DNA of 64,000 bases from Crotophaga sulcirostris (taxonomy: Eukaryota > Chordata > Aves > Cuculiformes > Crotophagidae), in contig VYZB01000077.1 in assembly GCA_013397455.1 (NCBI GenBank), positions 1,124,734-1,188,733 on the forward strand, given 5' to 3'. Positions 14,001-26,300 of the stretch are shown piece by piece. The position numbers were made by a program, and so were the translations under genes. The first letter of the stretch is position 1. Every line of letters begins with the position of its first letter. The notes under the pieces were generated by a model that saw nothing but the letters and a program-made list of their open reading frames with translations, ran no database searches and was not told the DNA's origin.

Positions 14001-15280
14001 CATTTGCAGGTCCTTCCTGTCTTGTCTAGCAGATATTGATTAAATAGAAAAACACACTGCAGAGAAAAATTTTTACCTTTGTCCTCTTACACCTAAAGCC
14101 ATTTGACATAAATTGCTGCCTGTCATGTTGTACCATGATACATAAAAGTAATCTCACACATTTACTAGAGAACTACCATTACAGCAGAGCTATGATGCAC
14201 TTAATAAATCCACATTCTTCCTGACTTGTAAATCACCAGATTTACATTTTTCAGGTGAATCGCAGTGTGGTGACAGCAGTGGCAACCAAGAGGTAAGACC
14301 TCCTATTGCCTTTGCATGGATCTTCAAAGAAGTCCAGGAATATTATTCCTGTAAGAGAGGAATAGACATCATTTTTCTGCCTTATAAACTATTTAGAAAG
14401 GTAACTTTACGATCTTAGAGTGGTTCTTTATGATCTACAGAGAGAAGATGCCACAGAGTAAAACCTTTCTCACACACTGTGCAAGACAGTGTTTCAATGG
14501 TGTCACTTGCTTTTTTTTGAAATAAAACTGGAGAACAATTTCCTAGTCATTCATTTTAAAGCTAGCAGGAAACTTTGAGAAATGTCTAATTTGGTGCCAG
14601 TACAGTAAATCCTAATCCAGGCAGATCCGATCCGCATCTAATAATTTGTGGCTGAACCAAAGCATTTTTGCATACTGAAAAAATCAGAACTGCATTGATG
14701 CTTCAATAAAAGAATGTCATAAGTCAAACAAACACAAATAATTTTGGAAAAAGCAAAACATTAAATCAGGATCAACCTTCAGATGAAGAAAGATTTTTTT
14801 CTTCAATGCTACCATGAAAACAACACCCTCTGGCAAATGTCTTAAATTGTTTTCTTCAGAAGGCAGTACAATTCACCTGAACTACTTCTGTTTCAAAGAT
14901 GTTAGCTAAAGACACTTTCGGCTTCTAGGGCACGAAATACCCTTACAGAGCTATGTCCAACTCCACACTGACCCACAGGACAGGATTATGTGAAAGGCAG
15001 GTACACATGGTTGCATGAAAGCACTCTTGAATTCCTCTGTTCAAGCTTCAAGTTGGCCACTATACAAGCAACCTCTTACCTGGGAACCAAACCGCTGCTT
15101 CAGCAACAGCAGCTTTCTGGGCCCATGCCAATATGACCTGCGGACAGATTGTAGCTCAGGTACAGCACTCTGCTAATTCACTCCTGTTCCTTGGTGTTGA
15201 TATCTAATTGACTAATACAATGTGTCAGTAAGGCACCTGGCTTTATCTGTGTATGTCTGTGTAGTCTTTCCCTAATGCAG
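8036..15280. other. Unique sequence with one splice-flanked open segment
   Basis: No recognised gene or transposon. One short segment, 14255..14292, sits between a good 3' splice acceptor (TTTACATTTTTCAG) and a strong donor (GAG|GTAAGA) and is open in two frames. It is described under findings, because a 38-nt segment of this kind can arise by chance. Small simple repeats (GTTT-rich near 10652..10670, AGT triplets near 12827) are present. Confidence 0.5.
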
Positions 15281-18200
15281 ACCTGCTGACAGTGGACATG
15301 ATTCGAATGCTTGTGAAGCTGCCTCATGTGATTTTTCATCCGAGACCAGTGAGATCAGTGCAGAGCCTCTAACTCATACTCCTGGTTGGACATAAACTTA
15401 GTGGCTGCCCACCTTGAGAATGACTGTAAAATGTTGGCTTTGAGATCTACACCCTGAATTACCCAGACCTTTAACTTATAGGAGAAATTACCTCCCCGTG
15501 CAGTTTGCCACAGCTGTGCTGGAGGAGGGGATGAGGGTGAGTTTGTGCTCTGTGAAAATAAGATCCCATGGGACTTCAGCTGCCCGTCTTGAACAAGAAT
15601 CTACAGAGCACAAAACAAATGAAAGTTTTTCAGAAGTTTATGTTCTGACAAAATGTATCTGGACTTTTACAGCACAAGGAAAAACATGTCCTGGATGCCG
15701 AGGCAGTTCTGAAGTTCCCTGTCAAAAGCTCAAGTATCTTAGGACTTCTCAGCAAAGCTATTGTACAGTTTATTTATGTTCTAACAGGAACGTAACATTG
15801 CACTTTTCTCTAAATGATTTGGAAATGATCAAACCATTTTAATGAGACTTTCCAAAATAAGTCAGCCTGAGACAGATACCTTGTCTGGGAAAATTTAGCC
15901 CAAACAGTTAAAGCTTGGCAAAGTTTTATAAACAACTTAAAACAACGTCTTATAATGGTAGGCACTGGGCAGCTCAGCTGTAGTTGTCACTACCAGCTCT
16001 GCCCAGACTCCCTAAACTGTCAGAAGGTATTTGTGTTTCAGAAGATTATTTCTATGGTTTATTTGAACAGGCAGATGTTTGTTTTTTAGCTGCCAGTACT
16101 ACATTTTGCTTGAGATAAGTGAGGTGTTGAAATTCCAGCTAAGAATATGCCTAGCTTGTAGCAATTTCAATTTACATCACAACTCTGACAAAGTAAGCGA
16201 GTTCACATTTTATTAAAGATACCTTCTCCTTATGGGTAAGGACTTCTGCATGGTCCAAACCCAGTTATGCAGTGTCCACTGACCACGAGAAGGTTGGTGT
16301 GGGGTGCATTTGCAGAGCGCTGGCTCCAATGCGTGCTGAGTGCGGCCTTGGGCAGGTGCGTGGAATTTGAACACTCAGCATTGGAAATGTTTGGCCCAAA
16401 TATTCAGATTCTGTGTGGGAAGACTGACTGAGGACTGTGAAGGCCACACCAAATTGAGAAGCATGGGCTTGTTAATCTGTGTTGGTGGTTGAAGTATTGC
16501 TCACAGTCTCTTTGCACCCATCAGATAAATCTTGTTTATCATATGGCTGCTCCTGCTTTTTCTATTCCCTCCCTGCAGCCTTCTCATCTCTACAAGAGTG
16601 GTAAGGAGAGCTTTCCCACTCAATGAGCTATGTGCAGTTCCAGAAGACACTTTGAGTGGGTACTCTGTAGGTCTGAAAGGGCTTTTGTTCCTCCTCAGGG
16701 AACGAAGGTTGAATTAATTCACAGATGAATTGCTAACACACAGGCTTAAAGGTAAAACTTTCAGTTCCTGGCTAAGAGGCAGAAAGAAAACACCTTTCTT
16801 CTCATAATCTGAAAAGACAGAGAACCTAAATTTCTATTTGTTAATCAAAATATATTTTTAGATGCATATATATAATACAGTTACATAATTTGAATGTATA
16901 TGTACAAAAAATTTCCTTTTTTTGAAGGATTTCAACACTAAAAAAACACTAAAAAATTTTTATTAATTCTGACTCAAAGCAGTACGTTGTCAAGAAGATT
17001 CAGATTGTGACTTCAGGTTATGAGAAACACAGAAATATGGAAAATAGAAACATTTCATTTCCATGTTGATTTTTCATTTTGCTTTATAAAATGGAAGAGA
17101 ACAGAAAATTTAAAATCACAGGAAAATATTGCACAAAATGTTCCATCTTATGGAAGCCTTGGACTTTTTTTTCCTTTCTCACAGAATTCCAGAATCCTGA
17201 AAAATTACCAGAAAACTGGCAAAAATTATCAGCCTTTAATGACACATTTCAATTTTCCTAGCCATATTCTGACAGAAACACTTGGTTCTGAGTTTCTACA
17301 CATGCAACTAATTGTAGACACATTGAATTAATCCTACGAGGTGAGTGCTTATATAAAAGACGAGAACACAATATGAGGAGTGTTTCTTGTATGTCGCTCT
17401 GTCTTGGTGGTGGATACCCACTTCAACACAGCTGAACACGGTAATGAAGCAGTGGTCTGCACCACATATGGATTTGCATTGACACACAGAGCTGTGCATG
17501 TCACCTTCCAACAGAGATACACTGGTGGCTTTGTGGATGAAATGTGTTAGATGAAAATATCAAGCAGCTGCAATATCTCCTTAGCTTATTAATCACCTGG
17601 AATCCTTACTAAGCTCATGAGCATTCCCTAAACAAGAGTTCTCTGTAAATCTTGATCAGCTGACTTATTCCGTGCCCTAGCTATTTACTTGGTAGATATG
17701 CTCTTCAGAAGCTGATATCTGTGCAGAATAATTAGCTGGTATTTCCAAACAGTTCTTAATATCGCTCTGAAGACTTAGCTAATAATAGTTCCTTCTTATA
17801 TTTGTGTTCTATTTTCATGCAAAATGGAATTTCAGTCCTTTTGCTAAACATCAAATATTATTCATAACAGAAATAATATCTCATGGTCTGGGATATGATG
17901 CAGGTCTTGGTATGTTTGAAGTAATGCTTGTTTTTTGGACATCTCCTTTAAAAATAATGTTGCATAAATTTTTCTACCTTTCAAAATTATTTATTTTTTT
18001 TTTTTGCTCAGGATTCTGATAATGTATTCATGTTTCAAATGCTTATAAATCTATGGTAGATAACATTGTCTTGATATAAAATAAGGTTAAACTTTCTGTT
18101 AAAAGACAAGTTTTCTTCTATTTGCCATACCTTTAATTGTTTGGCCTGAAATACTGGATGCTTATATCAAGCCAGATTTCCAGGGAAAGTCTGAGCAAAG

Positions 18201-18545
18201 ATCACTTGGCATGGGGAGAATAAAGTATCTTCTCTGAATTAAAATATTCGATTAGTTGTACTGCCAGAGCTATAACAGCCTAAAGCAGAGTGTGGGTAAG
18301 AAGTGCCTGGTGGATAAAGGCTAAGTCCTTTATATCTATATTGCTATGAATTCCCCAATAAAGCCATTTGACATTTGAACACTGTTACTGAAAATTCTCA
18401 GTATTGTGTCTACTCTGAGCCTGTATTTACATGCCACTGAACAGAATGTGTTGTACATTGTAAAACAACTAAATTCCGATGAAGAAATAGAGGGAAGTTT
18501 CCTGGAAAAATGAGGAAACAAGATTCTTCCTTGTCTTAATTTAGC
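15281..18545. other. Unique sequence with an exon-like 5' edge
   Basis: It begins with a 68-nt splice-flanked open segment (15281..15348), treated under findings. After that I see only short open frames, the longest about 114 codons from 15498, with no recognisable family. T-runs occur near 17994..18005. No repeat was recognised. Confidence 0.5.
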
Positions 18546-21500
18546 TTGGTGAGCCCCGTATCCAAATTTTCTTCCAGTATTAGTGGGTCCCAACACAGTA
18601 TGGAGGATGTTATGCTGCTTGAAAGGCTGGTAAAAACACGAAACTGTGTTGGGCTGGTTGTTGAAGATCCCACCAGGCTACTTGGAGGCGTGATGGTGTT
18701 AACTTGGGCATCAATCAGTATTGCCTTTAACACCTCTTTCATCTTTTTCCCTCACAAATGTTTCCTTTGGCAGTGTTACTTACAAAAGAAAGTGTCAAAA
18801 AAAGTCAGTCGAACTGTGCAAACAACCCTAACACAGTGCTCACCCTGCAGTAGGGCTGATGTTTCATCTCTTCTTCCTTTACTGTCCTCTCATTCTGCTT
18901 TGCCTGATACAACTCACAGAGTGGGACTTCTACCCCTTGTCACAGACCTGGGGGTATGTAGGCCCTGGTACCCATCGTGCTCCTTCCTCCCATGCCAGAG
19001 GGAAAACCTGGTCATCCTCCACCATAGCAGGGGCCAGGGGCTTTTCTGCCACATCGCTGCTGCGGGGTCTTGGGATTTCACTGCTGCATGAGGTCCTGCT
19101 GCACACAGCACTGCGAGGCAAGCATGAAATCTAGCCCTGGCATTCAGAAACCTTGTTAAACTTGGCACAGAAAGCCTTGACCATCTCTTTCTATTTTGAA
19201 AACTAGTGGAAACAGCAATATCTGAGGAGGGTCAACAGGTGTTCCTGAAGCTCAGAAGTATTTCCATTTAATTACACAGCCAGCGACTGTCGGGCTCATA
19301 AAGTTTCTGTGTTTGCACCTTTGCTCTTACACTTGCTCAGAAATGCTGCAGCTGCAGAAAGCTTTAAGAAAATCTTTTCACCTTATAAAAACTGGAAATA
19401 TCAAACCCTGGCAGCGTATCTAAAAGGTGAGGTTCTGGTGTAAGAGTTAGTTTAACTGACGTATTTAAAAGTGAAAGTAATAAACAACATGGAACCTCGT
19501 TTTTTTGCATCCTGTCAGGTTTTCAGGTGCATTGAAATAAGAGCCGAGTGAATACTGAAAAAGGATGTTTAAACATTCATTCAAAGGCTTGAGATGGCTG
19601 TGGTAAGATTTTATGTGCTTTGCTAAAACACACAAATGAAAAAGTTAATTGACAGGGAAACAACAACACTTAAATAAATATTCTAAGAATTTCTGTAGAG
19701 CACACCTGAAGTCATATTCATTTCTGTTTACACCAGATGCCAGCTGTAATTTTTATACTTGCTGCAGGAAAGGAAGGTCATCCTGTGAACTACTGATTTA
19801 TATGTTGTTCCCATCAGGGATATATTCTGATCCGATATGATCAAAGAATCACCAGCTGAAACAGTGACACAAGGAAGAGTCATTTGCAGAAAGCCAAACG
19901 CTCTGTAAAACTGTCACAGAGCAGCCTCAGCCTCTCATGGAACTGGTGAGGGAGAGCTCTGAACTCATAGATAGATAGCTAATGTCTCTAAGTTACATAT
20001 AACTAAATGTATGGATTCAGATATTTATATAAATGAAAAATAGAGAGCTAGCCTGGTAATAAATGCATTATTTTTTTATCTCCTTGTATGTACATACATA
20101 GTCAAAAGTAATGAGATTTTATGTAACTATTGGTTAACAGAATTGAGTTGGGCACTCATTTTTCCCTAAAGATGTTTAAAATTTTCTTACCTATCATGCA
20201 AGTTTGTACTTATTTTTTTTCCTACTCACCTGATTACCTCTAGATTATCTAACTCCATTCAGCCACTTATGAAGTGGTGAATTGCTTCCTAGAGCCCGTG
20301 TTATTTTTCAGCAGCTCACTCATGCTTTTCAGCACAAATAGAAAGGAACATAAGTCACTAAAAAGTCATCACAGAAGAGACACTAAAAATGGCTCTGAGT
20401 GAGGCATGTGAATGCTAGTATGTAGTTTTTAATTGAAGCCACACCTCAAACTCTACTACATTTAGATTCAAAACATACTTTGAGAAGTATTTAAGGAAAG
20501 AACCTAAAGGTATGATGTTTCTTTGTATATAGTGCTTTGATTACGTTAGTAAGAGAAGTACTCAGGAAATTATTAGGAACATTTTAAAAATAAATACAAC
20601 TGTAATGTCATCCCATTAGAAATACATTGTATTTCTCATAGGATTATTTTCCAAAACAAGTTTTTCATGCTCTGCTTTTTTAATTCAGTGCAGACATATG
20701 TCAATACTGGTACTAGTCATCCTAGGAATCTTATACCTTTTCATTTATATTGACTTTAGATTATAGAATTCTGTCTCTTTGAGAGTTGTAAAGTTATATA
20801 TAAATACAACTATAACATATTGAAATATGCTCCTGAATAATACTACATGGGTTTCTCTGTGTGCGTGTATCTATACACACTTAAAATATGTCAACATGCA
20901 AATATTTTACAAAGAGTAGGAACTAAATTTGGGTTCAACATGCTCCTTCAGTAAAAATTAAAACTGTATCACCACCTTAGAAAAGGTTATGCAGAGGGAT
21001 ATTGACTTACAAATGTGTTATTTAAATAGAATGGCAAGAACTTGAGTGGAAGTTTAAACTATGAGATGTTCGTTCAGCTACAATCAAAATGAGACAGTGG
21101 TCAATTTTATAGGTTTTTGCTGCATTTACGCCAGCAAGGACAATACGTTTAGCCTAGTCAGATTTATGTTGCTAGAAATTCCTGGCAGATTTCCCTTTCA
21201 GGGTCTCATTGGCTACAACAATGTTAAAGACAGTGGGATCATACATTTATTAATAGTACAATTTTTAGAAACACATGTACATTAAGCTGGATTTTACCGA
21301 CTTGTTTTTCTTACTGTTTTTCTTGTACTAGTAACAGATCTGAAAGATCTATGTTAGGTTAAATAAATGGCAAATCTGAAATATCAACAAGAGGATACTG
21401 TGTGTGTTCACATTTGCATGTATTTGTGTCTTGAAAAGAGCTTCTAGAGTGCCAAATGCTTGCTAATAAAAGATATCTATTTTTCCCACAATCATCTTTC

Positions 21501-23385
21501 TCCTCTTCAATATGCTATGTCAGATGGCTCTCACAGGATTTTTTTTCTAAACAAAGATCCTCACTTTGATTACCTAGCCCAGATCTGTGTACTCATCCAA
21601 TGAAAATAACATCTCCTAGGAGTGTTAACTGTATTTCTTCTTCAGATTAGCTGGATGAGACATAGAGAGAATGGAAGAAATAATATAGTATCTTGGGTTT
21701 TTATTCTCTTTTTTCTTGTCTTTCCAATTGATGGGGAAAAAATGGATGGCACTAGTTTCATCAGCAGCTCTCCCTCACTTGGCTTCATTTTTATTTTATC
21801 TGGCATGAAGCAATGAAGCCTGTGTGAGTTATTACTGTCTCATGTCTCAGTACACAATTAATTTTTTTTCCCATCCTAAACTGCCAGGGCCCGGCTTTCA
21901 TCCAATCTTTACAAAAAGGCTACTGTGTGAGGGAGCGTTTTTCATTCTTTTTCCGATCATGAAGGCAGTACTGTAGGATTTTCTCATTTTCAGATCTCTC
22001 CTTCTGAAGGAAAGAAAAAAATCTTTAATTAGTAGGTTCTGAAGTTACATCGTCCTGTAGGTAGGGCTGACTTTTTTTAAAGGATCAGTGTGTTACATAG
22101 TTATTTTCTAGCTGAGTATTACCATATAGATGTTTATTTACCATCCTGCATATTCTTCCCTGGTTGGTTTATAAACAGGTATGTTCATGCAAGTAACTAG
22201 TTCTTGGAATCTTTATATTAAATTTCAGGTTTTGATATCTAACTAAGTCTTATTAACTGTTCTTGAAGTTGCTATTTTAAAAAATCTGAGCTTTTAATAT
22301 ACTGGCCCTTGGCTTTATAAAACTATCTATAACTGATTTAGTCCTATATTTCTTTTGTCAACACAGGAAAACGTCTGGGTTTATTTTGAAAAGTCTCAAC
22401 TGATACCTGTACTTTAAGTCCCTATAGGATGCCAGTGCTCTGGAGTTAACATAAGAAATCACTGTTATTAACATAATATAGTTCCAGACCTCATTCAGAT
22501 TGGGACTTTAATTATGGAAGCTTCACTCTGGAAATCATCTTCGAAAAGAAGAAAAAAAGTATATTTTATACAGACTCTAGTATTCAGGTCCTGAGTTATG
22601 TAGATTATCCGCTTGGCCTGTGAACAGGTCTTCTATTCCTTTTATTTCCATGTGTTTACAATTCCTATGGAAACCAACATTGTGGTATTCACCACTTAGA
22701 CTCACTTTCTAGCTGATATTTCTCAGAATGGTATAAGAAAACTGTGGCAACATACTGGGGAAAAAAGAAAGAGCATGGAATATGTGAAATTGCTTTGAAG
22801 TGTAACAAAGCCCCCTCCTACCTTGCTAAAATTCAGGTCATTTATGGTAACCAGTCAGCAGGACTTGGCCTTGTGCTTAAAGGTGCAACATCAGGAAAAG
22901 TCATTGAGTTCTACATAATTTTGGAGCCTGACCACATATGTATATACCTTAACCAGTAGATTTTCATAGCTGCTCGGAGCATCTGCATGTGCTTAGGCTG
23001 TCACATCTTTGACCATGTCAAACAACTAGTTTTCCACTAAGCTTCTACACACTAAGCACTTGCCCGCCTATCCATGGATGAGATCTCAAGGCGTCTCAGA
23101 CTGTTTCAGTGGCACAGTCTGAATATCAATGTAAGAAGAGAAAAAAACTGCAAATTATGTCTAGATGGAGTAGAAAAAGTTTGAGGTACTGAGTGTCCTA
23201 AAAACTAGTATCAATCTTCTCTATTCCATACTCTTAACAACACTTAAGAGTCACAGTTCATCTTCCACTCCTCTCTAGAGCCTCTTGAACAATTGTTGTG
23301 ACCCCTTCTTCTTTGCCATCCTACAGCATGTTCAAACTGTGCTGAATTTTCCCTTTCACTTCTGTGAAGCTTTAAGCCTCTAACC
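18546..23385. other. Unique sequence holding the longest open frame of the window
   Basis: A GC-richer patch at 18840 to 19140 lets one plus-strand frame stay open for 163 codons from an ATG at 18600 to a stop ending at 19091. Antisense frames are open over the same patch, as expected when stops are depleted by composition. I see no domain, no signal peptide, no splice context and no similarity, so I do not call a gene. The rest, to 23385, is AT-rich and holds a short ATAG repeat near 19968 but no recognised element. Confidence 0.55.
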
Positions 23386-23594
23386 CGTGGGAGGAAAACA
23401 CAAGGCCCATAGGTCGAATCTGGCCCTCCGCCTTGTTGTATCCAGCCCAGCACCTTGTTTCTACTGAGCAGCAGCACCGAGCTCCTTGTCCCTGTGCTCC
23501 TGCCAGCGCGGGGCATGTGTGCAGGGTGTAACGCGTGTTAGGCTGCAGGAGCCGGCTGATGTGGCCCCCCATGAAAATGAGTTTGACACCTGTG
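23386..23594 (-). mobile_element. hAT-Charlie-like non-autonomous DNA transposon (MITE)
   Basis: A 209-bp GC-rich element in AT-rich surroundings. Read on the minus strand it starts CACAGGTGTCAAACTC followed by ATTTTCATGGGGGGCCACAT, the style of terminal inverted repeat of hAT-Charlie elements (CAGGGGTGTCAAACTC type). The opposite end starts CGTGGGAGGAAAACACAAGG, and 10 of the first 17 bases match the other terminus, as in a decayed inverted repeat. It is flanked by CTCTAACC (23378..23385) and CTCTAAAC (23595..23602). These are 8-bp target duplications matching at 7 of 8 positions and fitting the nTCTAGAn preference of Charlie elements. There is no transposase frame, so it was mobilised in trans. 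Orientation is arbitrary for an element with symmetric ends. Confidence 0.8.
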
Positions 23595-23754
23595 CTCTAA
23601 ACATTGCTTAATGCATGGAAAAGCAGCTAAAGATACTGACTTGCGCTGGGATACATAAAGGACCAAAAGAACCCAGAATTCCCCAACTTAAGAAGTTTTA
23701 CCAGATAATGGGAGAAAATCCAAAGATACAGGCAGACTGTACTGAGGAGGTTGT
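23595..23754. other. Target duplication and short unique spacer
   Basis: It begins with the right-hand 8-bp target duplication of the hAT element (23595..23602) and then runs as unique sequence to the next CR1 fragment. Confidence 0.6.
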
Positions 23755-23842
23755 CTCAAGCACTGACTTCATCATGAGCAGCAGGTTAGACTACGAGATA
23801 TCCTGAGGTCCCTTCCAATCTGAACTGTTCTCTTATCCTGTG
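23755..23842 (+). mobile_element. Short CR1 LINE 3' end
   Basis: A sense CR1 terminus of under 100 bp. Key words are 'AGCAGGTTAGACTA', 'GATATCCTGAGGTCCC' and 'TTCCAATCTGAACTGTTCT', followed by a worn octamer-like tail. It is 5'-truncated and its upstream boundary is approximate. Confidence 0.8.
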
Positions 23843-26084
23843 AGCCTTTACGGCTCCAGGTCCAGAAGAAAGCTGAAGATCATGAAACCCAACTGGATAA
23901 GAAGGCCTTCCTATAACCAGCAAAGGCCTATGTCTTCAAGAAAGCTGCACATTTACAATGTAACTTTTTTTTCCCTTACTGTTTCTATCATCTGCTTAAG
24001 GAGTTTACTGTTCTGAGTACTGGGTTTTGTAGCTCTTATTCCTGCAAGACCAATCTGCCAAGCACAATTTAGCATGCTTAGTTACAAGTTTCATTATGTG
24101 ATGAAACAGTTGTATATCACTGCCCCTTTCTCTTTGGTTGTGTTTCTGCTTCAGATGAGGGAGTGGTGTAGCTTGTTAAAGCCTGGGTTTTTTTTTCTTG
24201 TAGATGTGATTCTTGTTTTCCAGAAATGCACGTATTATATGCATGCTAATGCTGACCTATTCATTTGCACATTTCTGATTTCCATTTCTATAAAACGTAT
24301 CTAATTATAAATAAAACAAATCAAGGCAGGAAAGGTAAAGAACTACCTCAGATTAGGAATTGAACAAAATATATAAACCAAAGAATTTTATTAGTTAACT
24401 TCTAGTGCTGCTTGAAGATAACAATAAGATGTCTCATTAATGCAGAATACACCTGTCTGTTGGCTGTTAAGTGTAATTCTTAGTGTTGTTTTGAATAAAT
24501 GAATGAGGCAGAAATATTTACCAGTTTCTGTTAAACATGTCATGATTGGAGAAAGCTATGAGAAACTCTGTGAGGAGGCAATCAAGTTTAAAATTATATA
24601 GATGAGTACGTTCATAGAAACAGAATCATTATCAAAAATGACAGTGCTTTTTCTACTTTCCCTGTTGAAAATAGGATGAATATATCACTGAGGATATAAA
24701 TGGATCTTTGACATAACAAAAGTTTCTAACAGATCCATTGTTTCACGGCTGGCCTCCACATGTCTGCAGTTTGCAAGTGACCATATTTGATCATCACCTC
24801 AAGGTCAGTATGAAAATCTTGCACTGTTTTTATCTGCAGAGTTTTAAGGACTTCCTGATGTGCCACAAATGTGACATAGATGTCATTCATGAAGATGATA
24901 CTGTTACCTGCCTAGAGGTACAGCAGCTGCTCTGACAGCATAGTCTCTTTGTTATCTAGCTGATGTTAAGAAAAGGTCAGACTAGAGGCTGTAGAATGAC
25001 ATGTCAACTTGCAGCATGGGATAGTGCCCAAGGTGCTTCCTTTCATTCAATTTGGAATCCAACAACTTGTAAACTTGCTGATATTTTGTCCCTTGCGACT
25101 AGCTCTTTGTTATGATTAGTAAGTAATGATTTTCCCAGGCAAAACAGCTATGTTAATTTGGAAAAAGAAGAGGAGGAGACACAGAAAAAATACTTAAATA
25201 CGGTCTAAACAAACAGACAAGTTGGCATTGTCTATGATTTTTTCTATCTTACTGACAGATTTTGATGTGAAACAACCATTTAGAAAAACAGGTAGCTTGA
25301 GAAGGACTTTTCAGAGTAAATATTCTGAGGCATTTATGTAATCACTTAGCAAGCTAGTGAGAAGTATGATCCCCTTTGGCAGTATTTCTAACACAATAGT
25401 AATATAATTATTGTACTTACTATATCAGTTGGCAAATTAGGAGCAGATTTTTGTTCTCTTTCATCCTTTAGTGCTGGCAGTTGGATTTCCACAGTAAAAT
25501 GTCAGGTATCAAGACTCAAGGCTTCTCAACAGCAGAAGTAATATTGGGGTTTTTTCCAACAGGTAAGGCAGGGCCTGTGGCAAAAGAAATGGTTAAGATA
25601 GAAGAGACAGGCAGGTGAAAAATCAGTCTTGTTGCTTACAGCAGTTGGAGATGTCAATGAGAACTGGTGACTGCTGGTACCAGAGGGGACCTGTCTCAGA
25701 CCCTAGCAACAGCTGCTGCCACATCATGGCTGTTTGCTCTCATAGCAGTAGCAGCGTCTGGGCTAGATTTTCAGTTTGGGCTCCACAAAGTAAGAAACTT
25801 GTTATCCCTGGCAATGTTCTATCATAGTTCTGAGTGTGTTTTGAGCTGTCTTTCATGACCAGAGTGATCAAAATTTATGCTGTTAGCACACACATGCATA
25901 TTGGTATTTCAGGAATAAAGTACTTGCTGTTACAGATACCCAACAGAGAAAAACTCCCATCTCCAAACGTGTGCCTTTTCTATATTCTTTTCTCCCCTTT
26001 CACAGCCATATCAGCATGGTAGAAGGGAAAACTGCTGTTCTGCAAGAACATTTTTGGTACTGTAGAAACTTCATAAGAGGAGAC
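23843..26084. other. Unique sequence with one exon-like segment
   Basis: No gene is recognised. A 78-nt open segment at 24840..24917 lies between a long polypyrimidine acceptor (CACTGTTTTTATCTGCAG) and a GAG|GTACAG donor and is in phase 0. Another open, hydrophobic segment ends at an AAA|GTAAGA donor near 25791. Both are discussed under findings. Confidence 0.5.
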
Positions 26085-26300
26085 AAAAATGCAATAGGAC
26101 CCAACCAGATAGAAGCTGAACTTAAACTAATTTGGAAATAAGATGCAGCTTTTTAAGTCAGAGTAACTGATCATTGGAACAGATTTCCAAGGAATGTTGT
26201 AAATTTGTCACTTGGCATCCTTAGATCAAGACTGGCCTTCTTTCTAAAATAAGCTCTCTGTTTTAACCACTGAGATATTGAGTTCTGTGGGGAAAAATAA
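26085..26300 (+). mobile_element. Ancient CR1/L3-like LINE 3' fragment
   Basis: A sense fragment of the older amniote CR1 group familiar from turtle and crocodile genomes. The ordered landmarks are 'GAAATAAGATGCA', 'AGTAACTGATCATTGGAACA', 'TTTCCAAGGAATGT', 'AGATCAAGACTGG' and 'TTTTCTAAAA'-like followed by 'GCTCTCTGTTTTAACCAC'. The upstream part (from about 26085) is weaker. Divergence is heavy, consistent with an insertion pre-dating modern birds. No coding capacity remains. Confidence 0.75.

Noticed and set aside
15482..15533. Another possible exon between TTATAG and AGG|GTGAGT
   Set aside because: The acceptor lacks a polypyrimidine tract and the frame joins a longer chance frame without similarity. 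Kept out of the list of exon candidates.
18336..18742. Overlapping minus-strand frames of 68 and 86 codons opposite the longest plus-strand frame
   Set aside because: They are open because the patch is poor in stop codons. No recognisable motif, and the two frames do not form one reading frame.
21330..21352. AGATCTGAAAGATCT inverted repeat as an RNA hairpin
   Set aside because: A six-base stem is too short for a microRNA precursor or terminator and is expected by chance.
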